A stretch of 53,330 nt of DNA, taken from NCBI GenBank assembly GCA_902749685.1, contig CACVKW010001312.1, positions 1 through 53,330 on the forward strand, given 5' to 3'. Positions 29,989 through 36,954 of this stretch are shown here, piece by piece; position 1 is the stretch's first letter, and each line of letters begins with the position of its first letter. The notes under the pieces are model-generated. The model saw nothing but the letters and a program-made list of their open reading frames with translations. It did not search any database and was not told the DNA's origin. The translations under genes were made by a program, and so were the position numbers. This DNA comes from Olavius sp. associated proteobacterium Delta 1 (lineage in GTDB: Bacteria; Desulfobacterota; Desulfobacteria; Desulfobacterales; JAFDCJ01).

Positions 29989-32900
29989 TTAAAAGATTTG
30001 ATTCCAAAAATAGGTGTACATATCATAGGTCGAAACGGTCGGCAGACTGGCAATACCGCCCTCGACACCGATGAAGATACGTGCCCCTCCGGATAGAACG
30101 GCGATTACCGGAGCCGACGGAATTGCAGTCCCGATGGCCACGCTGCGATCATTTTTCCCGAGCTCGACCACATTGCCGGAATTACCGGTTTCAACGACAT
30201 CGGAAAGCTCTAACACCGAAGCACCGGTTTTATAATCGACCGCATACAGACGTCCGACTCCGCGAACCGTGGAGACGGAACAGGGGTCCCCCTCAGCCGG
30301 CTCGGTTCCATCCGAAGGCGTGTAAGTCGTAAAATAAACCACACCGCCATGCACCCGCGGGGAAGCCACGACTTTTTCACCAGGATTTTGCAGGCGGATA
30401 AACCACCCGTTAGCGGTAGTAAGTGCCACCTTTACACTGTCTATTTCAGCCTCGGTACCCAGCTGAATTAAGTCATCGGTGACGTCCACCAGATTCGATT
30501 CTGTCAATGTACTGGAACTTGCCCAATCATTTTTGACGGCATAAATTCGGTTGACCACATCGGTCTCTCCCGGGTCGCTGCGATCACCGGTACCGAAAAA
30601 TATCATCTCGCCGTTATTTTCTGACACAGCATCCGGAGAATAGAAAATTTTTCGCTGAACACCGCCGGCCCAGTCCGAAGCAACGAAAAGTTTCTTCGCA
30701 CTCCAGACACCGTCTACGGTAACCTGGGTTATGTCCGTGGCCGTAGAACAATCAGGAAGTTCATACGTCTGCTCTTCGTCGTCTTTAAAAGCGAATATAT
30801 TGCCCCCCAGATCTCCGGCATATACCCGGCTGTGAATTCCATCGCCATCATGATCCAGGGCGGTCATATCAACGAAGGAATGCGTCATTCCCAGGGTGGA
30901 ATTGTCAACAGCGTCAAAATTAAAGTTGTCGACCGGCGCTCCACTGGCAACGTTGATGGCAAATAAGGCCCGGCCGACAGTGTCCGTTAAGCTGGGAGTC
31001 TCAAGATCCTGATTATTGTCGTAGCCGCCGGGAATCAAAAACACAGCTGCGACGGTGGTTTCGATACTTAGATCACAGTCCGCAATTGTCGCAACTGAAC
31101 CGGTAGCGATGGTGGCTATTTCCGGTTTGCCCCATGATTGACCGAGTATTTCATAGGGATTTGAACCATCGCTGAGATCCGTGTCCAGAATATGGGGGCC
31201 GAAACTGTACAGCCATTCGGGGGCGGTTGGTGAACTGATATCCAGCGCCGTATAATCATGGCCGCCGCGCCGCTCTCCGAAAATCAAGATCTTCAGGTCA
31301 TCATTTGGGTCAGCATTTTGGTAATCATTTTGATAAATTACCGGTGAGCCGTCTACGAAATAATCGTGGTCGGCATTGGTCAACAGGCTCAGTCTGTCCA
31401 ATTGGCTCGGAGGTATAAAAGACCAGGCCTCGCTGCCGTCATCATCATCGATGCAGTGCAACATCCCGTCGTTGGATCCCGTATAAATCATCGTCTTGTC
31501 GTCATCGGTGGCCACATCACCGTCAGGATCGGGATAGTAAACCACCACAGGCTCTGAGTGTATGATGTCTCCGAATGCACTACCGCGAACTGTCGCGATC
31601 AGATCCTGCCGCGCGGTATCGCTGGCCACACCGAGAAGCGAATTGGTCAGCGAGGCGTTGCTATCAGCGAATGCGTTGGTGCTGTTCGTGAGTAAATCCT
31701 GGCTCCCGGTGTACGTGTAGACATTTCGAACACTCGCGCCGTCAATCAACAATTGCAGCACCTCAGCGGCACCACCGGCGGAGACATCCGGTCCATCGTT
31801 GCCCATCGTTGTCCAGTATGACAGGGCATTGCTTTTTATCAGCCCATCGGGTGTGGTGGCCAAAACGTCATTGGCATCATAAAGATTACCGTGACTGTCC
31901 AGACCGTAGCGCTTGATATTGCCGATCCAGCGGCCGCTAAGCTGGGGTTTGAAAAAACCCAGATAGATCCGATCGCCGGCGTAAGTACGGTTCATGCGGC
32001 TAATCGGTACCACCGGGGCCACGAATACCGCATTTTCCTCAGAAATACTCGACATGATGTGATAAAAGGCTTCGCTCAGTTCGGAATAATTTGTGGCAGT
32101 AAAGTATTCGCCGCCGCCGTTTAAGGCTGTGTCCTCCAATAGACTGTGGTTGAGCTGAAAACCAATGGTAAAAATTTCAATGTTTTGTTTGTCAAAAGAA
32201 GTTCCGTCGCCAAGGGTTGTATGACAGTCATTTTCATAGAGATATTTGGCGACATCATCCAGGTAATCGGAACCGTTGAGAGCGTATGTGCCGGGATCAT
32301 CACCGTCATTATCGTAATCACCGATTTTATCGCCGTTAATATAATTGGTGGACGTCAATTTTGAATCAATGTCCTCGGTCGGCTCTCCGTCAGTCATAAT
32401 AATAATATAGTTTTTCTGACAGCGCTCCTGGATGGGTGAGGTATAGGTCACGCCGGGGTTAAACCAGCTGTCCTGGCCGGCAAAATAGAGGCCGGCCTCG
32501 GCCAGGGTTTCCGCCAGAGGCGTCCAGCCATCCGGTTCAATGGCGCTAATCTGACTTTTCAACGATGCTTTATCGATACCGCATTCGGCAATGAGCTGGC
32601 CGCCGTCCTGATAGTTGAAGCGCATGGCCCCGAATCGTACGCCGTCGGTTTTGTCAATCAGATCTCTGATGACCTCTTTGGCGACATCAATCCGCCGGCG
32701 ATCCTCCCCGACACCGGAGTCAACATAGTTGAGGTAATTGCCCAATCGCAGGGTTTTGCGCGTTCCGCCGGAGGCACAGGTATAATTCTGACTGGCGCCT
32801 TTAATGCGGCCCCGGGCGTAGCCCTGGATAAACAATTCGTTAAAAATCGGAGTGCAGTTCAAATCGCTAAGAAGCGCAGCAAACAACTGCCATTCGTAGA

Positions 32901-33150
32901 CCCCCCTTCTGATGCGGACCCGGATATATACCGACTGCTCGGTATAGTCGCCGCTGTAACTTGCCAGGGGGTTATAGGGCTCGCCCGGAACATCTTCCTC
33001 CACCATGCTGCCGGATGAATCAAATATAATCAATACATTGGGTTCCAGCGACGTGCTGGTAACGGTTCCATAGATTTCGGTATCATCGGCGGGCAACATA
33101 GCCGGGGTACTTAAAATCAGCACCATGATGATTAATCCCAATTTTTTCAT
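29989..33150 (-). CDS. pilY1: Type IV pilus tip/biogenesis protein PilY1
   Basis: Large secreted pilus-associated adhesin and assembly factor. The 1053-residue protein has a signal peptide (1-21), a von Willebrand A-like domain from about residue 38 with a metal site DSSGS (D44, S46, S48) and ITDGEPTED later, and a C-terminal PilY1 beta-propeller (about 530-1040) with repeats such as MIYTGSNDGMLHCID and RVYAGDLGGNIFAF; the acidic DHDGDG sequence may bind calcium. The N-terminal half is rich in Cys (CTPIF, YTCASGG, AECGIDK). GGAGG precedes the ATG. Downstream of fimT-pilVWX, the usual order. Confidence 0.92.
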   Translation of the reverse strand: MKKLGLIIMVLILSTPAMLPADDTEIYGTVTSTSLEPNVLIIFDSSGSMVEEDVPGEPYNPLASYSGDYTEQSVYIRVRIRRGVYEWQLFAALLSDLNCTPIFNELFIQGYARGRIKGASQNYTCASGGTRKTLRLGNYLNYVDSGVGEDRRRIDVAKEVIRDLIDKTDGVRFGAMRFNYQDGGQLIAECGIDKASLKSQISAIEPDGWTPLAETLAEAGLYFAGQDSWFNPGVTYTSPIQERCQKNYIIIMTDGEPTEDIDSKLTSTNYINGDKIGDYDNDGDDPGTYALNGSDYLDDVAKYLYENDCHTTLGDGTSFDKQNIEIFTIGFQLNHSLLEDTALNGGGEYFTATNYSELSEAFYHIMSSISEENAVFVAPVVPISRMNRTYAGDRIYLGFFKPQLSGRWIGNIKRYGLDSHGNLYDANDVLATTPDGLIKSNALSYWTTMGNDGPDVSAGGAAEVLQLLIDGASVRNVYTYTGSQDLLTNSTNAFADSNASLTNSLLGVASDTARQDLIATVRGSAFGDIIHSEPVVVYYPDPDGDVATDDDKTMIYTGSNDGMLHCIDDDDGSEAWSFIPPSQLDRLSLLTNADHDYFVDGSPVIYQNDYQNADPNDDLKILIFGERRGGHDYTALDISSPTAPEWLYSFGPHILDTDLSDGSNPYEILGQSWGKPEIATIATGSVATIADCDLSIETTVAAVFLIPGGYDNNQDLETPSLTDTVGRALFAINVASGAPVDNFNFDAVDNSTLGMTHSFVDMTALDHDGDGIHSRVYAGDLGGNIFAFKDDEEQTYELPDCSTATDITQVTVDGVWSAKKLFVASDWAGGVQRKIFYSPDAVSENNGEMIFFGTGDRSDPGETDVVNRIYAVKNDWASSSTLTESNLVDVTDDLIQLGTEAEIDSVKVALTTANGWFIRLQNPGEKVVASPRVHGGVVYFTTYTPSDGTEPAEGDPCSVSTVRGVGRLYAVDYKTGASVLELSDVVETGNSGNVVELGKNDRSVAIGTAIPSAPVIAVLSGGARIFIGVEGGIASLPTVSTYDMYTYFWNQIF

Positions 33151-33212
33151 GCCTGACCCTCCTTTTTTTGCAAAACAAAACCAACACCTCTGGTCAATAG
33201 CCGGTGCAGGCG

Positions 33213-33743
33213 TTAATACTTATTGAAAACCTTCCAGGCTCCCACTTGAATCCGGCTGTTGCCATCGGTCGAAGAGGCGGTGATTCCGTAGCGACGGACT
33301 TCAAAATACTTCAGGCTGTAGCCGGAACCCTCCGGAGGAGGAGCAATATGCGACTGAAGCGGCAATGTATCGGCCTGCAGACTCAAGCTGGTATCACTGG
33401 CATTTAAGGTGATGCAGCGTGCTTCGACTGTGGCGACCGGCTGTCCATCCGCATCATTCGAAACAACCGTATTGTTGGCAATTAGCGGGTCGTCTACCAT
33501 AAAATCATCGGTCAACCAGTTGGTCGAGCCGTTATTATAATTCACCAGCGCATCGATGACGCCACCTTCAGCATGATAAAATTCCCTGACCATCAGCCCC
33601 TCATTTCGAACCACCTGCACCTCGGTGTTGGAAGTCCACAGGGAAAGTACCCCTGCCAGAACCAGAATAGCCGACACCAGGATAGCGGCACCTAGCACAA
33701 AACCGTCTTCATTGTTAATGATACGGATAGATTTTTGGCCCAT
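33213..33743 (-). CDS. pilX: PilX-type minor pilus assembly protein
   Basis: A 176-residue membrane-anchored protein. A short charged leader (IRIINNEDG) precedes a hydrophobic helix (FVLGAAILVSAILVLAGVLSLW, about 15-36), the layout of PilX N-terminal domain proteins, which do not always carry the canonical prepilin site. The rest is a beta-rich globular region. GAGGGAAC precedes the ATG. Between pilW and pilY1, which supports the assignment. Confidence 0.8.
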   Translation of the reverse strand: MGQKSIRIINNEDGFVLGAAILVSAILVLAGVLSLWTSNTEVQVVRNEGLMVREFYHAEGGVIDALVNYNNGSTNWLTDDFMVDDPLIANNTVVSNDADGQPVATVEARCITLNASDTSLSLQADTLPLQSHIAPPPEGSGYSLKYFEVRRYGITASSTDGNSRIQVGAWKVFNKY

Positions 33744-33759
33744 GTTCCCTCACTTTTTT

Positions 33760-34374
33760 TTATAGATTACGGCAACGCACTGTCGTTGTGTAGGTTCTGG
33801 ATACCGACCCCGCTCCACCGGAGGGTCTTTCCATGGTTAATGAGACGATCACCGAACGAATTTCACTATTGGTGGTGGTATTCTGGTCATCGGCATCCCG
33901 AAAGGTGAAACTCAAATCGGTCACATTATCCAGCATGGTTTCTTCGCCGAGATGGTTGGTTTGTCTTAGTTCGTTGCCCACCACTTCATATTTGATTCTC
34001 TCGAAATCATCCGTGTCGACGATTTCGCCGTCATAATTATTGTCAGATGTAAATTCAATCCAGTTGCTGGTCGGCAGCGGTACGCCGGCTGCCACACCGG
34101 CATTGGCGGTTCCCAGGGGATCGAGTCCTACCAGCCGGATATCCTGGACCATAAATTCCACGGCGATCCGTGCGCCTTGTTGTACACCGGCTTTTACGTT
34201 CTCGGTGGTATAAGAACGGTTCAAATGCGCAAAGCTTTTATAAATCGTCCCAAAAGCAATCGACAAGATCGCCAGGACCATCAATATTTCGATAACGGTA
34301 AATCCCTTCACGGCTCCGACCTTCAAAAGGGGCGCTTTTGTCATTGCAGGTTGTTTTTCCGAAAAATTGATCAT
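33760..34374 (-). CDS. pilW: PilW-type prepilin
   Basis: A 204-residue minor pilin with a prepilin peptidase site G/FTVIEILMVLAILSI (class III signal, Glu at +5) after a leader of about 27 residues, and a globular C-terminal domain. I start at ATG 34374, which overlaps the pilV stop as ATGA; a longer frame to 34437 would overlap pilV by 67 bases. Minor pilins of this group prime pilus assembly beneath the PilY1 tip. Confidence 0.88.
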   Translation of the reverse strand: MINFSEKQPAMTKAPLLKVGAVKGFTVIEILMVLAILSIAFGTIYKSFAHLNRSYTTENVKAGVQQGARIAVEFMVQDIRLVGLDPLGTANAGVAAGVPLPTSNWIEFTSDNNYDGEIVDTDDFERIKYEVVGNELRQTNHLGEETMLDNVTDLSFTFRDADDQNTTTNSEIRSVIVSLTMERPSGGAGSVSRTYTTTVRCRNL

Positions 34375-34796
34375 ACCCCGTTGCCCCTTGTATTGCTTGA
34401 AATGATTATCCGTCGTGTCCGGCTGCCCCGGTTCCATTGAACTGTCACAGTGATACGACGCGCTGAACTGCCTAGGTTGTCAACCGTCCAGGAAAGATCA
34501 TAAATTCCTCCGGGTTGTCCATCGTCATTAATTCCGCTTGCGGTCCCACCACCATCTATTGTGGTCAGATCCTTGGTGTTTTTCAACTCTTCCATCTTGC
34601 CTTTGGCGAGCATGTTGGCCTGGGTAACCATGTTGCCGTTTGTCGTGTTCCGAACGGCACTAAGTTGCATGGTGGCCGCCGCCAGCATCGCCAGAGCCAT
34701 AATTGCCATGGCAATTAAGAGCTCAATCAGAGAAAAACCCCTGGTGTTTTGCCTGTGAACACTATTCTGAGTTTGATGGTTTTGATTCTTAATCAT
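34371..34796 (-). CDS. pilV: PilV-type prepilin
   Basis: A 141-residue minor pilin with cleavage motif RG/FSLIELLIAMAIMALAM and the PilV-like continuation ATMQLSAVRNT. The leader is long (20 residues, Gln/Asn-rich). Start ATG overlaps the fimT stop as TAATG and end overlaps pilW, indicating tight translational coupling. Confidence 0.88.
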   Translation of the reverse strand: MIKNQNHQTQNSVHRQNTRGFSLIELLIAMAIMALAMLAAATMQLSAVRNTTNGNMVTQANMLAKGKMEELKNTKDLTTIDGGGTASGINDDGQPGGIYDLSWTVDNLGSSARRITVTVQWNRGSRTRRIIISSNTRGNGV

Positions 34797-35296
34797 TATT
34801 GCACACTCAGGTGGCCCAGCCGGTTTATGAAAATCGATCGCGCGTCGCTTTGATTAATCAGTAGTATTTCAGTCTGGGCGGATATCCGGTCCGGAAGCCC
34901 CCGCCCGTTAAACCGGGTAACGTCTTTAGCTGAAGTCAACGGCGTGTTATTAAAATTCAGGGACACGATATCAAACTGAACCCCTACCGGCAGGGTTTTG
35001 GTTTTGACAATAAATTCGCCGGCAGAGTCCCAATCCTGGGCGACTCCACCCGGTTGTCCAGTATCCAGAAAAATGGTGTAACTCGTCTGGTCGAAGTCGA
35101 CGACGACAAAGGCATTTTCCCGTATCGCCCTGATCTTGGCCATTTCCAGATCTCCCAAGAGGTTGTTCACGGCACCCCTGAGCCGGTGTCCTCTAAGCCA
35201 TTCCAAATACGGCGGCATCACAAAGGCTGCAATGACCACCACGATCGCCATGGAAACTGCCAGTTCAAAAGCCGTAAATCCCGAATTCTTTCGCAT
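34796..35296 (-). CDS. fimT: FimT/GspH family prepilin
   Basis: First gene of the minor pilin operon. With ATG at 35296 behind AGGAG (nine-base spacing) the protein has 166 residues and a six-residue leader before G/FTAFELAVSMAIVVVIAAF, the normal type IVa length; the longer frame to 35323 has no ribosome site. The body has the FimT/GspH pattern RLRGAVNNLLGDLEMAKIRAIREN. A sigma-54-like promoter lies just upstream. Confidence 0.88.
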   Translation of the reverse strand: MRKNSGFTAFELAVSMAIVVVIAAFVMPPYLEWLRGHRLRGAVNNLLGDLEMAKIRAIRENAFVVVDFDQTSYTIFLDTGQPGGVAQDWDSAGEFIVKTKTLPVGVQFDIVSLNFNNTPLTSAKDVTRFNGRGLPDRISAQTEILLINQSDARSIFINRLGHLSVQ

Positions 35297-35334
35297 TTTT
35301 TGCAACTCCTGTTTCAATTCCATTATGAATATCT

Positions 35335-35348
35335 ACAAAATGTATGCC
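35335..35348 (-). promoter_or_regulatory. Possible sigma-54 promoter for the pilin operon
   Basis: On the minus strand TGGCAT, then five bases, then TTGTA: GG and GT are 10 bases apart, as in the minus-24/minus-12 consensus TGGCAC-N5-TTGC except for T in place of C at minus-11. Transcription would begin near 35324, 28 bases before the fimT ATG. Pilin genes in other bacteria often use sigma-54. Confidence 0.35.
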
Positions 35349-35657
35349 ACTTTCCCTGTTTAAAAAATATAAGTTCACATCAACAGAGACAGACATAACA
35401 CAATCTTCGATATCATACTGAGATATTAGATAATAATACATCGTCTGCTTAATAAAACAGATGATCTGAAACCAGTTGGATGTATTGGCAATCCATAAAT
35501 TTCTATCGGCATTTGGCAATCTGCAGTTTAGAATTAATTCGCAACAAATTGTTAACATTCTGAAATATTTGAATTCTTTCTGCTACCGACAGGATAAAAA
35601 GACAGTATGGTACGGGACATCGGGGATTGGCAAAAATGGCAGGAAACGATTAATCTA

Positions 35658-35705
35658 ATTCTAATCTGCTGAAATATAAAAATTCTAATCTGCTGAAATA
35701 TAAAA
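35658..35705 (+). repeat. Perfect tandem duplication of 24 bp
   Basis: ATTCTAATCTGC-type unit of 24 bp occurs twice without a mismatch (35658-35681, 35682-35705). The perfect match implies a recent slippage or duplication event in non-coding DNA. Confidence 0.9.
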
Positions 35706-35851
35706 AAATATTGGCGGGGCCCTCTATTATGGCATTTTGAAAAGGCTTGATTTTTGATAAACTCATAAAAAATTTAAGCGTCTATTAATGCTTTGAATAG
35801 CTGACTCATACCGTGCCTCGCAATTTTGAAATTCGAATTACAATTTTGAAA

Positions 35852-36667
35852 TTAACAGCGGACATATTCAACGCCGTTTTGCAGGATTCGAACACCCACC
35901 GGAAAATCCCTTTGGCGGGAGACGCCGCGGCGGCGATCGATTTCTTTGCGTCGGGTCCAATCCGGGTGATTGGTGGGGTGATTATAGCCTTCCGGATGGG
36001 GCATCAGGCCGAATATTCGCCCGGTGGCATCACATATGCCGGCGATGTCATCGACCGACCCGTTGGGATTGAAGGGAAAGCGTCCATTGGCGGGTTCACC
36101 ACTGGGCAGGGCATACTGAATGGCGACCTGGTTGTTTCTCCGCAATTCGACCAGCATTGCTTCATCGGCAAAGAATTTGCCTTCTCCATGACGGACCGGA
36201 AGCTCCGCCAACTCAATTCCTCGGGTGAATATACATGCAGAGGCCGGGTTCACTTTGAGGGTCACCCATTGGTCTCTGAAGTTTCCGCAATCATTAAACG
36301 TGAGTGCGACCGATCGCCGGTGATCGTTTGGGGTCAAACCGGGCAGGAGACCGAGATTGACCAGGGCTTGAAATCCGTTGCAGATCCCCAGAACCAGGTT
36401 GCCTTTATCAACAAACTCTATCAATTGCCGGCCGATATTGGTCTTCATGCGAACCGCCTGTATGACGCCGGCACCATGGTCGTCGCCCCAGCCGAATCCA
36501 CCGATAAACACCAGGATCTGAAAATTATCCAGGTTGGCCGAACCGTCAATCAGAGAGTTGATATGAACCCGCACGGCCCGGGCACCGGCCAGCTCAAAGG
36601 CATACGCGGTCTCATGATCACAATTCAACCCATAACCGGTCAAAACCAGCACATTCACATCACTCAT
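35852..36667 (-). CDS. purQ: Phosphoribosylformylglycinamidine synthase, glutaminase subunit PurQ
   Basis: Glutamine amidotransferase subunit supplying ammonia for FGAM synthesis in purine biosynthesis. The 271-residue protein shows the class I triad: Cys96 in LGICNGFQAL, and a C-terminal His-x-Glu in LMPHPEGYNHP. It is longer than the 225-residue B. subtilis type and resembles the glutaminase domain of the large PurL. Lies 287 bp downstream of purL; that gap carries two heptad tracts. Confidence 0.94.
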   Translation of the reverse strand: MSDVNVLVLTGYGLNCDHETAYAFELAGARAVRVHINSLIDGSANLDNFQILVFIGGFGWGDDHGAGVIQAVRMKTNIGRQLIEFVDKGNLVLGICNGFQALVNLGLLPGLTPNDHRRSVALTFNDCGNFRDQWVTLKVNPASACIFTRGIELAELPVRHGEGKFFADEAMLVELRRNNQVAIQYALPSGEPANGRFPFNPNGSVDDIAGICDATGRIFGLMPHPEGYNHPTNHPDWTRRKEIDRRRGVSRQRDFPVGVRILQNGVEYVRC

Positions 36668-36714
36668 TTCGAAAACCCTTTTTATTTATTACCACGGATT
36701 TCCACGGAACTTCT

Positions 36715-36763
36715 CAGATTGAACATCGAACATTGAACGTCCAACGTCGAACATCCAATATTG
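36715..36763 (+). repeat. Heptad repeat tract, AACATCG type, upstream of purQ
   Basis: Seven 7-bp units in unbroken phase, five of them AACnTCG-like (AACATCG, AACATTG, AACGTCC). Followed by TACGCTACGCTTGATC (36766-36781), the CGCT-N-CGCT motif also beside the tracts at 7011 and 2247-2265. Confidence 0.85.
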
Positions 36764-36904
36764 AATACGCTACGCTTGATCTATTTTAAACCTGGCGAAT
36801 CACTTAGTTTCTTTTCCGATCAAACTGGCAATCTTTGAAGAACAGAGGGTGGGATCTACGGCGGAAAATCTTATACCGCCACCTTCACCTCGCTTTGCGC
36901 AGAT

Positions 36905-36946
36905 AGTCCGACTTCCGCATTCCCACTTCCAATTTCCTCAATCTGT
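36905..36946 (+). repeat. Heptad repeat tract, TTCCnnn type, beside purL stop
   Basis: TCC recurs at exactly 7-bp intervals five times (units AGTCCGA, CTTCCGC, ATTCCCA, CTTCCAA, TTTCCTC). The tract ends about nine bases from the purL stop at 36955. Confidence 0.65.
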
Positions 36947-36954
36947 CTGCTGAT

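Larger units (their letters stand above)
35297..35851. other. fimT-purQ intergenic region, no gene seen
   Basis: A 555-bp A/T-rich gap. It contains the sigma-54-like site, a weak heptad tract (nnnGGCA units, 35502-35522), a tandem 24-bp duplication (35658-35705), and two copies of CAATTTTGAAATT 20 bp apart (35821 and 35841) next to the purQ stop. An ORF at 35265-35558 (minus) lacks coding character and overlaps fimT. Confidence 0.55.

Noticed and set aside
35265..35558. Minus-strand 97-residue ORF upstream of fimT
   Set aside because: It overlaps the fimT start, has no ribosome site, and part of it is a degenerate repeat tract. Composition does not look coding.
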